Shown here: piece after piece, positions 1 through 7,134 of the stretch | How the letters are laid out: every line of letters begins with the position of its first letter | Numbering within the stretch: the stretch's first letter is position 1 | NCBI GenBank assembly: GCA_028822955.1 | Contig: JAPKCL010000031.1 | Span: 1 to 16,318, forward strand | Direction of reading: 5' to 3' | Source of the DNA: Candidatus Poseidoniaceae archaeon | GTDB lineage: Archaea; Thermoplasmatota; Poseidoniia; Poseidoniales; Poseidoniaceae | Length of the DNA: 16,318 nucleotides | Position numbers and translations under genes: made by a program | The notes under the pieces: generated by a model | Told to the model about the DNA's origin: nothing | Seen by the model: the letters and a program-made list of their open reading frames with translations, nothing else | The model's database searches: none

Positions 1-219
1 ACCCGTAGTTTGTCCATCGGACTCGGAATTGTTGAGAAGGCAATGGTACTTGGCGCACCTGGAGTGAAATGCACACATAATGCAACCATGCTTCCGTTGT
101 CGGAAAATACTCAACGGATCTCATTAACCGGTCCGTTAAACGAATGGTCGGATGAGGAAGTCATTCGATGGGAAGATTGGTATGCCAATCATTTAGATAT
201 GCCTGAGGTGATACAATGA
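1..219 (+). CDS. C-terminal fragment of an unrecognised protein (cut by window start)
   Basis: The reading frame is open from base 1 to the TGA at 217-219, giving 72 residues with no stop, so this is most likely the end of a longer gene that begins upstream. A TTG at 10-12 could be read as a start but has no ribosome binding site within the window. The visible part has a small hydrophobic stretch (SIGLGIVEKAMVLGAPGVKC), then an acidic, tryptophan-rich tail (LNEWSDEEVIRWEDWY). I do not recognise the family. Its stop overlaps the start of the next gene (ATGA at 216-219), so the two are probably translationally coupled and co-transcribed. Confidence 0.6.
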   Translation, partial: TRSLSIGLGIVEKAMVLGAPGVKCTHNATMLPLSENTQRISLTGPLNEWSDEEVIRWEDWYANHLDMPEVIQ

Positions 220-455
220 GCAATGTACGGAAGCCAAAGGATGATGCAGAGAAACAACGCGCTCGTATCGCTATTTCTCAAGGCAAGGGCACCTCATTGG
301 CCGATTTCATAGAAGATATACTTGGAACAATACCCGAGAAGGAATTTGTAAAGGCTGTTCAGAATCGAATCGAACTTGCCCATACTCAAGAAGAGTCGAT
401 TGACATTACTACTCTGATCAATGAGATGGCAGCAATACAAAACCAATGGGCCTAA
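216..455 (+). CDS. Small hypothetical protein, 79 aa
   Basis: The ATG at 216-218 overlaps the stop codon of the preceding gene in an ATGA arrangement, which is good evidence for a real, coupled gene. The protein has a highly charged, basic N-terminus (MSNVRKPKDDAEKQRAR), followed by what look like amphipathic helices (SLADFIEDILG, EKEFVKAVQNRIELA, ITTLINEMAAIQNQW). It has no cysteine, no membrane segment and no signal peptide, so it should be a small soluble, mostly helical protein. I do not recognise the family and infer only that it works with the upstream product. Its TAA stop (453-455) directly abuts the stop of the convergent dehydrogenase/hydratase gene. Confidence 0.6.
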   Translation: MSNVRKPKDDAEKQRARIAISQGKGTSLADFIEDILGTIPEKEFVKAVQNRIELAHTQEESIDITTLINEMAAIQNQWA

Positions 456-2540
456 TCACACCTTCGAATACGTCGGCTTTCGACCTTCAATTAATGCCGA
501 TAACCCTTCAAGTGAATCTTCAGTTGAGAAAATTTCAGTGAGGCGGTCAAGTTCCAATTGCAGTCCTTCTGAAAGGCTCGTGTTTGCACTTTCATCGATT
601 AAGGCACTTGCCATCGACAAAGCAATTGGTGCTGTGCGAGACAGAGATTTGAGTTGACGGCTTACATTTCGGTCTTGTGAATCGAATCCACCTGGACAGT
701 TTCCAAACATCAAATCTGGCATGTTTTCATCAGAGAAAAAGGAAGTGGCAAAGACAGCAACTGCACTGTCAGGTTGTGCTGGGTGACCTGGGTATTTGTT
801 GGCCGGCTTGCCGTTCTTGGCAAGTTCAGCAACACAAGCACTTACGCCAGATACATCGACCAAGTGTGTGAGTAATCCAAGATCTGCAGCGGTAGAAGCA
901 TCCATGAAGTTTCCAGCGAGAACTGCCCAACGTGCTGCTGGTATTCCACAGATTCGAGCTGGTCGTTGCGAGCCACCAAGTCCTGGATAGATTCCAATCG
1001 AAGTTTCAGGGAATCGGAATTGCGTTCGGCGAGTTCCAATTCGGTAATCGCACGACAAAGCCAATTCTAATCCGCCACCAAGTGCAAGACCGGTTGTCAA
1101 AGCAACGGTCGTTTTGGAAGAAGACTCAAGTTTGTCAAGAACGATATGGCCATTGGCTGTAAATTCGACGATATCTGGAATGGCATCTGCACGAATTTTA
1201 TCGACGAAGAATTTGACATCAGCACCTGCAACGAATGCCTTACCAGCACCATCGAGTACAATCGTATGTACCGAGTCATCAGCATTGACAAGGTCCAATG
1301 CATCACCAAGTTGTGAGACAACCGTTTCATTGAGCGCATTCATGGCTTCAGGGCGATTGATTGTGATTGTTGCAATACCCTGTTCAATGGAGGTATCGAT
1401 GTAAGAGAAGTTCCAGTTCTCATCACCTTGGTCAATAAAGAATTGAGGGACATTCCATGCACGAGAAGGGTCTGATTCAGCAGCCAAGTCAGCATAGGCT
1501 TGAGCCATTCGACTCGAGGCTTGAACGCCTACTTTATTCATCAATTCAAACGGTCCACGAGCCCAACGAAGTCCAACCTTGGCTCCGCGGTCCACGTCTT
1601 CCATTGAACAAACACCTTCATCAACAATTTGAGCTGCAACTCCGAACACGACACCGTACAAGCGTTCTGAAATAACGGTATATTGTTCATCGGAATAGGA
1701 TTCATCTCCATCGAGAGTCCATTGTTCATTGGCTTCGATTAAATCTCGGAGGTTTTGAGCGCCGTTGTATCGAGGTGTATGCAACTGTTCTGACAAATAA
1801 TCAGTCGAGTGAAGGGCAATTGGTGGACCTGTAAGGTTCATCAAACCAAATGGCCCTAGACCAATTCGGAATGCTTTACGAGCGATAGCATCGATTTGAG
1901 TCGCCGTAGCAACTCCTTCTTCCATCAGTAAGCAGGCTTCATTTAGCCAAGGAACAAAGAAGCGATTGACGACAAAACCAGGACGGTCTGCACAAACGAT
2001 GACGACCTTGCCAAGCATCTTACAGTACTGTACGACTTTTTCAACGGTTTCAGGACTTGATGCACGGGCAGGGATTACTTCGACCAAACGGTTCTTTGCA
2101 GGATGGAAAAAGAAATGCAAACCGACGAAACGGTCCGCTCGACCTGTTGCTTCAGCCAACGCATTGACCGATAACGAAGATGTGTTTGATGCGAGGATTG
2201 TATCTGGACCGCATGCTTTGTCTAATGTTTTGAAGACTGCAGTTTTGATATCAAAGTCCTCAAACACTGCTTCGATCACTAAGTCGGTATCCACTGCTGT
2301 GTTCTCGACACCAACAACACCTGTGATTCGACTTTCAATTGCTTCAACCTGAGCAGGTGAGAAAATACGTCGTTCGACGGCTTCAGAAAGGAAGGTCGAG
2401 ATAATACCTTGACCTCTGTCCACCCATTGTTGTTCTCGGTCTACCATTTGTACATCGAATTCTTCTTGAGCTGTTTTTTGAGCAATGCCGGAACCCATGT
2501 TTCCTGCACCGACAATCGCTACGCGCTGAATAGGTTGCAT
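456..2540 (-). CDS. Bifunctional 3-hydroxyacyl-CoA dehydrogenase / enoyl-CoA hydratase
   Basis: This cytoplasmic fusion enzyme hydrates enoyl-CoA to 3-hydroxyacyl-CoA and oxidises that to 3-ketoacyl-CoA with NAD. It would act in beta-oxidation or crotonyl-CoA metabolism. From the ATG at 2540 the protein is 694 residues. The NAD-binding Rossmann motif VGAGNMGSG is near residues 10-18. The dehydrogenase dyad is His142 (in GLHFFFHP) and Glu154 (in RLVEV). Two dehydrogenase C-terminal helical domains follow, marked by GPFGLMNLTG and GPFELMNKVG. The crotonase domain starts near 390, with oxyanion-loop AFVAGADV and both catalytic acids, Glu492 (GGGLELALSCD) and Glu512 (FPETSIGIYPG). The dehydrogenase-first order is the archaeal arrangement; bacterial FadB/FadJ have the hydratase first. 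The frame also extends to a GTG at 2591 right after the upstream stop, but those 17 residues look non-conserved, so ATG 2540 is preferred. Family assignment is firm; substrate chain length cannot be read. Confidence 0.95.
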   Translation of the reverse strand: MQPIQRVAIVGAGNMGSGIAQKTAQEEFDVQMVDREQQWVDRGQGIISTFLSEAVERRIFSPAQVEAIESRITGVVGVENTAVDTDLVIEAVFEDFDIKTAVFKTLDKACGPDTILASNTSSLSVNALAEATGRADRFVGLHFFFHPAKNRLVEVIPARASSPETVEKVVQYCKMLGKVVIVCADRPGFVVNRFFVPWLNEACLLMEEGVATATQIDAIARKAFRIGLGPFGLMNLTGPPIALHSTDYLSEQLHTPRYNGAQNLRDLIEANEQWTLDGDESYSDEQYTVISERLYGVVFGVAAQIVDEGVCSMEDVDRGAKVGLRWARGPFELMNKVGVQASSRMAQAYADLAAESDPSRAWNVPQFFIDQGDENWNFSYIDTSIEQGIATITINRPEAMNALNETVVSQLGDALDLVNADDSVHTIVLDGAGKAFVAGADVKFFVDKIRADAIPDIVEFTANGHIVLDKLESSSKTTVALTTGLALGGGLELALSCDYRIGTRRTQFRFPETSIGIYPGLGGSQRPARICGIPAARWAVLAGNFMDASTAADLGLLTHLVDVSGVSACVAELAKNGKPANKYPGHPAQPDSAVAVFATSFFSDENMPDLMFGNCPGGFDSQDRNVSRQLKSLSRTAPIALSMASALIDESANTSLSEGLQLELDRLTEIFSTEDSLEGLSALIEGRKPTYSKV

Positions 2541-2591
2541 GAACTTGCCAACAAAACGCCATTCAAGAACACTGCGGAGAGAAGTTCTCAC

Positions 2592-3341
2592 TCAGCGGTA
2601 GGCATGGAACGACATTCGGCCTTGGTTGATGGTCTGTCGGAACGGACCGCGACCGGTGAACATTCCTTTGATTGAAGAGAATAACCGCAGAGGAAGTGAA
2701 TAACGAATCCATGGATTCTTTGGATACACAACTTCAACTCGAGAGAAACCTAAATCCTTGAGCATGCCCTTCATTGCACCGACATTTGGAGCCCAGTAGT
2801 TGGTATCATCATTGTTGAAAGAATCGCCAGGATAGTAGACCATCGATGGCTTCCAACGATGCAAATCGTCAACTGCAGTTTCGATGATGAGCAGTTCTTT
2901 ACAGACACTCGCAGCGACACGAAGACCCGCCATTGGGTCTTGCAAATGATACAAAACTCCGAGGAACATGACGATGTCAAATTCTCCAACATTGTCTGGT
3001 GAAACATCCATTGCATCAATATCGAGTGATTCGACCTTTGAGTCCAATGCACTATGAGCGAAATTGAAACCATCTTTCGTACCCCATCCAGGGCCGCTCC
3101 AACAGAAGTTATCGGTTGCAAGCACCCTTTTCGCTCCTGCTTTTTCTGCTTGGAAAGAGAAAAAACCATCCCAAGCGCCGATATCAAGAACCGTCTTTCC
3201 GGTCAAATCTTTCGGAAGGGAAATTTGTTCAAGTTTCGCCATCGAGGCATCGAGGCCAGGAGTTACAATTCCATCTTTTAACGGAATCGAATGAAACCAT
3301 CTGATTGAATCCATGGTCTGTGGTGAAGTGTCTTCGGCCAT
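2592..3341 (-). CDS. Class I SAM-dependent methyltransferase, CmoB-like (DUF1698) family
   Basis: A 249-residue soluble enzyme with a class I methyltransferase fold. The N-terminal motif WFHSIPLKDGIVTPG (about 15-29) is typical of the DUF1698/Methyltransf_9 family related to CmoB. The SAM-binding motif I is VLDIGAWDGFFSF (about 51-63), with the acidic strand-2 end at VLATDNF. The family motif FDIVMFLGVLYHLQDP lies near 121-136. CmoB itself carboxymethylates U34 of tRNA using carboxy-SAM and has a long N-terminal region; this protein has only the catalytic part, and no CmoA gene is visible, so a tRNA role is not supported. Its neighbour is a glycosyltransferase (49 bases away), so a sugar, lipid or glycan substrate is as likely. 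An upstream ATG at 3374 would add 11 residues but overlaps a perfect dyad (3373-3390); ATG 3341 gives the more usual N-terminus. The stop lies 51 bases before the next gene's ATG. Confidence 0.85.
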   Translation of the reverse strand: MAEDTSPQTMDSIRWFHSIPLKDGIVTPGLDASMAKLEQISLPKDLTGKTVLDIGAWDGFFSFQAEKAGAKRVLATDNFCWSGPGWGTKDGFNFAHSALDSKVESLDIDAMDVSPDNVGEFDIVMFLGVLYHLQDPMAGLRVAASVCKELLIIETAVDDLHRWKPSMVYYPGDSFNNDDTNYWAPNVGAMKGMLKDLGFSRVEVVYPKNPWIRYSLPLRLFSSIKGMFTGRGPFRQTINQGRMSFHAYR

Positions 3342-3372
3342 ATTCTTCGACGCTCTCCAACTACATATGAGC

Positions 3373-3390
3373 ATATTGTTTCAACAATAT
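3373..3390. promoter_or_regulatory. Perfect 8+8 dyad, operator-like, upstream of methyltransferase
   Basis: The 18 bases ATATTGTT-TC-AACAATAT form a perfect inverted repeat with 8-base arms and a 2-base centre. It lies exactly in the short gap between the glycosyltransferase stop (3391-3393) and the methyltransferase start. The 2-base centre is too tight for an RNA hairpin with all eight pairs, so a binding site for a dimeric regulator, or an AT-rich promoter element, fits better. The function is inferred. Confidence 0.45.
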
Positions 3391-4560
3391 CTACAATGAA
3401 TCGTAAACTTCAGCCATTCGAAGACAAAATCGACTTTGGTCGTATCGTGAAGCGAATTCAATCAATCCAGACCGAGGCTGTTGCCAAACATGAGTTTCGT
3501 CATTTTTAGTACGGCTCTGCCAATTCGAATAGACTGAGAGGAGTGCGTCTTTCCAAGCGTCTTGATCATCGGCTCGAAGACAGGTTTCTTCAGGCATTAA
3601 CTCATTGTGCGAGGGAAGGTCTGAACATAAAACCGGCGTGCCACAAGCCATTGCTTCAAGTGGCGGGTAACCAAAACCTTCACTGGCACTTGGGAAAAGT
3701 AGAGCTTCACTGGCATGACGGAGGTGCATCAATGCCTCACTGGAAAGTTCACCACCGTGTGAAACCCAACCCTCTACTCCGTACTTTTTACTAAGCGCTG
3801 ATGCAGAAGGACCACCATAAGGGCACGTTTCATTACCAACATGGTGAACCAAAATATTCTGTTTCACCTCTTCATCGAGGCCGCCTAGAACTTGGCAGAG
3901 GAATTGCAATCGCTTACGGGGTGCATGGCTACCCACAATTAACAAGTGGCATTTTTTGACAAAGTGGGATGCTGGTCCAAGGATGTCGGTCTTTTCTTGA
4001 GGCTTCGGTTTGAAGGATTTGACGTTTAGCCCAAGAGGTACACAAACTGAATTCACCTTTGGAAAATGCTTCTGGCATGCAGATAAAGTTGCTTGTGAGT
4101 CACATACTAAGAGGTCTGCTCGAGCAAGACCTGCCCGTAATTTAGTAAGGTCTCGACGACGAAACCAACCGGGTTGCTGCTCTCCAATTTCGATTGAAGT
4201 TTCGCCCACTTTGATTCGCTCGGGGAAGAGATGGAATAAATCATGAACCGTAACAACGACAGGCACTGGACAGTGTTCGGGAATGAGATGTGCTTGCTCT
4301 TGGTCCGTCACGTGAAGGATACTGTAATCATGGTCTTTTTTGAGTATTTTACTGACGCGCTTCGGATGCGAATACCATCTTTTCAACACTCTAGAAAGTG
4401 GGTTCATCCATTTTGTGATACTGTATTCGCAAGTAGAAGTACTCCCCCAACCTTTGAGTTCACCTTGGGCAAGTGAAGTGGCAAGATTATGATGGGCTCC
4501 TCCGATGCCAGTGTTTACTCCAAGGGCGCCGCCACGCACGAGCAACACCTGTTTGGCCAT
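3391..4560 (-). CDS. Family 4 (GT-B fold) glycosyltransferase
   Basis: A 389-residue cytoplasmic or membrane-peripheral enzyme expected to move a sugar from a nucleotide-sugar donor to a lipid-linked, protein or polysaccharide acceptor. The N-terminal acceptor domain begins with a glycine-rich loop (LVRGGALGVNTGIGGAHHN, about 7-25), a GT-B feature. A conserved HDLFHLFPE lies near 106-114. The C-terminal donor domain has the phosphate-binding segment GSHAPRKR (210-217). The retaining GT4 signature is Glu294-x7-Glu302 in PSASEGFGYPPLEAMACG. The frame runs up to a TTG at 4629, but ATG 4560 has a GGTGA element just before it and puts the glycine-rich loop close to the N-terminus, as is usual. It is the first gene of a minus-strand run with the methyltransferase. 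Donor and acceptor cannot be told from sequence. No other glycan genes are visible in the window. Confidence 0.9.
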   Translation of the reverse strand: MAKQVLLVRGGALGVNTGIGGAHHNLATSLAQGELKGWGSTSTCEYSITKWMNPLSRVLKRWYSHPKRVSKILKKDHDYSILHVTDQEQAHLIPEHCPVPVVVTVHDLFHLFPERIKVGETSIEIGEQQPGWFRRRDLTKLRAGLARADLLVCDSQATLSACQKHFPKVNSVCVPLGLNVKSFKPKPQEKTDILGPASHFVKKCHLLIVGSHAPRKRLQFLCQVLGGLDEEVKQNILVHHVGNETCPYGGPSASALSKKYGVEGWVSHGGELSSEALMHLRHASEALLFPSASEGFGYPPLEAMACGTPVLCSDLPSHNELMPEETCLRADDQDAWKDALLSVYSNWQSRTKNDETHVWQQPRSGLIEFASRYDQSRFCLRMAEVYDSL

Positions 4561-4644
4561 ATTCACCCGTAACCGTGAGACTTCTTCAAAGGTGAGATGA
4601 AATGATGATGAAATTACTGTTTTGAGCAAAACAACAAGTACGGT

Positions 4645-4652
4645 GTTAAAAT
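4645..4652. promoter_or_regulatory. Possible TATA element between divergent genes
   Basis: GTTAAAAT sits in the divergent gap between the glycosyltransferase (minus) and the HxlR gene (plus). On the plus strand, initiation about 25 bases downstream would give a leader of roughly 25 bases that contains the GAGGAG site of the HxlR gene. On the minus strand the complement (ATTTTAAC) would start transcription near 4622, upstream of ATG 4560. Assigned by position and composition only. Confidence 0.3.
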
Positions 4653-4685
4653 GGAATTAAGTAGTGGTGCTGTTAGCGTCCTAAT

Positions 4686-4691
4686 GAGGAG
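4686..4691 (+). promoter_or_regulatory. Ribosome binding site fixing a TTG start
   Basis: GAGGAG lies 6 bases before the TTG at 4698-4700. It is the best Shine-Dalgarno match in the region and is the reason to accept TTG as the HxlR gene start. Confidence 0.6.
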
Positions 4692-4697
4692 AATAAT

Positions 4698-5159
4698 TTG
4701 CCTACACTACCGCTTAAAGTTTCGCGTGATGATTACAATGTGGTCCGGTCTTCGATTGAATCTGCCATCCAACTTGGAGGCGAAATCCGAACTCTTTTAG
4801 GTGCCCAAAAAGATTTGAATCCAATGAATGATTTACATAATGAAGTCTGTAGAGCAGGTGAAGCATTGAGCGTTTTTGGTTCAAGATGGACGATTGAGAT
4901 TCTTTCTGCCCTCTATATTTCAGGTCCTCGGAGATTTAATCAAATGAAAAATCTACTGGAAGGTATTTCCTCTCGTACGCTTTCTGACAAACTACGCTAT
5001 CTGGCTGATGAAGGACTTGTTTCACGTCAAGTTTCCGACGGCCCACCGATTCGAGTGACGTACCTTCTGACTGAACATGGACGGACGTGTGGACGCCTAC
5101 TTTCACCCCTTGTCGCTCATTTGAAGATCCACAGAGGCACCGTTTTAGCCCATGATTGA
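4698..5159 (+). CDS. HxlR-family winged-helix transcriptional regulator
   Basis: A 153-residue DNA-binding protein. Residues 1-45 are an extension not typical of the family. From Cys51 the HxlR pattern is clear: Cys51, then 13 residues later Trp64 in FGSRWTIEILSALYISG; the recognition-helix region SSRTLSDKLRYLADEGLV (91-108); and the wing with VTYLLTEHGR (120-129). The cysteine at this position is the conserved one that serves as a redox switch in characterised HxlR members such as HypR and YodB, so a dimeric, thiol-responsive regulator is plausible here by homology. The TTG start is backed by GAGGAG six bases upstream. The stop TGA (5157-5159) overlaps a possible TTG start of the next regulator gene, so they probably form one transcript. 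The target is unknown. Confidence 0.85.
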   Translation: MPTLPLKVSRDDYNVVRSSIESAIQLGGEIRTLLGAQKDLNPMNDLHNEVCRAGEALSVFGSRWTIEILSALYISGPRRFNQMKNLLEGISSRTLSDKLRYLADEGLVSRQVSDGPPIRVTYLLTEHGRTCGRLLSPLVAHLKIHRGTVLAHD

Positions 5160-5221
5160 TTTATCTCTTTGCCGATGCGCAGAAGGGATGGATTAAGAAA
5201 GGAGAAAAGAAACCCTGTTCT

Positions 5222-5884
5222 ATGCCTCTGCTTGCACAATGGGTCCGTCAACGGCCATGGTTGTCTGCAGGTATTGTTGGTGCCGCTGGAGGAGTTGTGG
5301 GGATTGCAAGTGGAGTTGCTGCAGCTGCAACCGCCGTTGGTGCACTCGCCATTGGCAGTGTATCTACGAAAGCGAAAGCGTTTGAACACCCATTAAGGCG
5401 ACGCATCCTTTCAACACTGGAACTGCACCCAGGATTATGCTATCGTGAATTGCAATCAACCCTTAATGCCGCTAATGGAACGTTACGCCATCACCTTGAT
5501 GTCTTACAAAGTCGCCGAAGTGTTACGGTGTTGCCAGTAAATGGCCGAACATGCTATTTTGCTGGAGCACCGAGTCAAGTCGAGATCTTACGCGGAATAT
5601 CTGTTAATGAAGAACGGGCTGCAACCGCTTTGCCAATCGGTTTATCGCTGGTTCAGAAGTTAATCATTGAAGACATCAAAAAAGAAGGTGTTCCGCGCTC
5701 ACAAGCAGCCCTTGCTCGGCGTATTGGACGTTCTCGAGCGACTGTGCATTCGGCGGTGAAAGTACTCCGCAGAAGAGGAATTCTACGTGAAGACCGTATT
5801 GAAATGATGCCGCATATCGACATGGATATTGAGTGGCATGGTTCGAGAGGAGTCGATTACGAATGGAACGACGACCGTCGATAG
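5222..5884 (+). CDS. Membrane-anchored tandem winged-helix regulator
   Basis: From the ATG at 5222 this is a 220-residue protein (242 if read from a TTG at 5156 that overlaps the upstream stop; neither start has a well-spaced ribosome binding site). A glycine/alanine-rich hydrophobic segment of about 33 residues near the N-terminus (starting LSAGIVGAAGGVVGIASG) should form one long or two short membrane helices. It is followed by two winged helices. The first is ArsR-like, beginning FEHPLRRRILSTLELHPG and including the helix NGTLRHHLDVLQSRR. The second contains SQAALARRIGRSRATVHSAV and KVLRRRGIL. The tail is acidic and tryptophan-containing (DIEWHGSRGVDYEWNDDRR). The layout suggests a DNA-binding protein tethered to the inner face of the cytoplasmic membrane. 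It sits between an HxlR regulator and another tandem winged-helix gene. Ligand and targets are unknown. Confidence 0.8.
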   Translation: MPLLAQWVRQRPWLSAGIVGAAGGVVGIASGVAAAATAVGALAIGSVSTKAKAFEHPLRRRILSTLELHPGLCYRELQSTLNAANGTLRHHLDVLQSRRSVTVLPVNGRTCYFAGAPSQVEILRGISVNEERAATALPIGLSLVQKLIIEDIKKEGVPRSQAALARRIGRSRATVHSAVKVLRRRGILREDRIEMMPHIDMDIEWHGSRGVDYEWNDDRR

Positions 5885-5912
5885 TGACTCCATTTTTCGT
5901 CGCTTGAGAGGC

Positions 5913-5920
5913 AAATAATA
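5913..5920 (+). promoter_or_regulatory. Possible TATA box for the 373-aa regulator
   Basis: AAATAATA is centred about 36 bases before the ATG at 5952, which would place the start of transcription near 5942 and give a very short leader. This fits archaeal leaderless or near-leaderless genes. Assigned from position and composition only. Confidence 0.35.
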
Positions 5921-5951
5921 CATAGCCTTCAAAGACCCTCGTCCGAAACCA

Positions 5952-7073
5952 ATGTTGAGTAGAATGTTCAGTGTTCGTTTAACCGAGATAGCGTTACCAA
6001 CAAGTGAACGTGAAATTGACAATTTAGTCGGTTGGTTCATCGACACATTATGCTTGGTTCGAAAGCGCGGTGAAGCAACTGCAGACCAAGGAAGGGCAGG
6101 TCCAGTTCATCGACTTTTGAGAGACTATTTGTTTGCTCAACCAGAGGTCAGTTGGGATGCACAGATGTTGGCCGATGAATTGGCACTCACACCAGCTTCA
6201 TTGAATCACCACCTTACTCGATTAGTAGAGGCTGGAATCATTGGTTTTTCCAATGAAGGAAAGGGTTGGCGGCGATACTTCTTACGCGGTGGTTCGTTAA
6301 CAAATGCCATTGAATTTTTTAGCCTACAATGTGAAACAATTGTGAAACAACGAATGGCTTTACTCGATTCTAAATGGAACCGCAGTAATCCAAATCTTGG
6401 CTCTGAGCCTATCCCGACCGAGACTCCAGCACTTCATATTGGAATTGTAGACCACCGACCTTTGCTCTCAGACAGTGAAGAAAGTCTCTTATCACAATGG
6501 ATGGGTGACTTTGGATTGCTTGGCGAAAGACCTGGAAAAGAAGCCCATGCAGAATCAATTTCAGTGAAATTGTTTGAATTACTTTTGAACAGGGACTTAC
6601 CCCTTTCACTGGATGAAGCAAGTGAAATTCTCGATGAAAAAAAGCCCAGAATTGGGCGTATTCTTGAGCGATTTCGAAGTACTGGAATGGTTCAACGCGT
6701 CCCCCGTATTGATCGGCTCAATGTCGCTCTGTGGTCTGCAATGACAGCACAGTACCAGCGTCGCGGTGAAGATTGGATGCTGAAAAAAGGCGGTTTTCAA
6801 CGTCTTCTCAATTCGAAACAACAGTCATCAATACTCTCCAGTCTAAAGAAAGGAAAACTCAAGGTGGAAGAAGTTGAAAAAATAGTCAAAGATATTTCCT
6901 CCGATGACCAAATGTTACTGCTCAACCTTCTCGGTGGTAGGCTACCTTTGGGTCATCGAATGGTAGGCTACACCTCTGATGATGTTCACAGAGAGATAAG
7001 TTCTCGAATCGACAGAACCCTTCGAAGAATGCGCCGAGTTGCTCAATTGCTTGAACAATCAATGGCATCCTAA
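5952..7073 (+). CDS. Tandem winged-helix DNA-binding protein, 373 aa
   Basis: A soluble, highly charged protein with no membrane segment. A first winged helix spans about residues 51-115: HRLLRDYLF, then LADELALTPASLNHHLTRLV as the helix-turn-helix, EAGIIGFS, and a wing at GKGWRRYFLRGG. A linker of about 85 residues follows, including the acidic SDSEESLLSQWMGDFG. A second likely winged helix covers about 203-255 (LFELLLNRDLPLSLDEASEIL, then RIGRILERFRSTGMVQRVPR). The C-terminal 110 residues are helical and very basic near the end (REISSRIDRTLRRMRRVAQL). I do not recognise a named family beyond the winged helices; a transcriptional regulator is the natural reading. It follows the membrane-anchored regulator by 67 bases and seems to have its own promoter. 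ATG 5952 is used; ATG 5964 is an alternative. Confidence 0.75.
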   Translation: MLSRMFSVRLTEIALPTSEREIDNLVGWFIDTLCLVRKRGEATADQGRAGPVHRLLRDYLFAQPEVSWDAQMLADELALTPASLNHHLTRLVEAGIIGFSNEGKGWRRYFLRGGSLTNAIEFFSLQCETIVKQRMALLDSKWNRSNPNLGSEPIPTETPALHIGIVDHRPLLSDSEESLLSQWMGDFGLLGERPGKEAHAESISVKLFELLLNRDLPLSLDEASEILDEKKPRIGRILERFRSTGMVQRVPRIDRLNVALWSAMTAQYQRRGEDWMLKKGGFQRLLNSKQQSSILSSLKKGKLKVEEVEKIVKDISSDDQMLLLNLLGGRLPLGHRMVGYTSDDVHREISSRIDRTLRRMRRVAQLLEQSMAS

Positions 7074-7102
7074 GTGACACCCCACTGCAAGAAAGAGCCA
7101 AC

Positions 7103-7117
7103 CCTTGAAAAACAAGG
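7103..7117. repeat. Small inverted repeat before dus
   Basis: CCTTG-AAAAA-CAAGG is a 5-base-pair stem with an all-A loop in the gap between the regulator stop (7073) and the dus ATG (7135). There is no T-run after it, so it is not an obvious terminator. A near copy of the surrounding motif is at 8203-8216. Confidence 0.35.
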
Positions 7118-7134
7118 ATTCTGAGGGATTGGTA

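Noticed and set aside
842..990. Plus-strand short frames opposite the crotonase domain
   Set aside because: They are antisense to conserved hydratase motifs and lack start signals.
1966..2352. A 128-codon plus-strand frame opposite the dehydrogenase domain
   Set aside because: It lies wholly antisense to the conserved NAD-binding domain and its translation resembles no protein; it is a shadow of the codon pattern.
2541..2591. GTG start at 2591 for the dehydrogenase/hydratase gene
   Set aside because: It directly abuts the upstream TGA without a ribosome binding site, and adds 17 residues before the Rossmann fold where homologous proteins begin only a few residues earlier.
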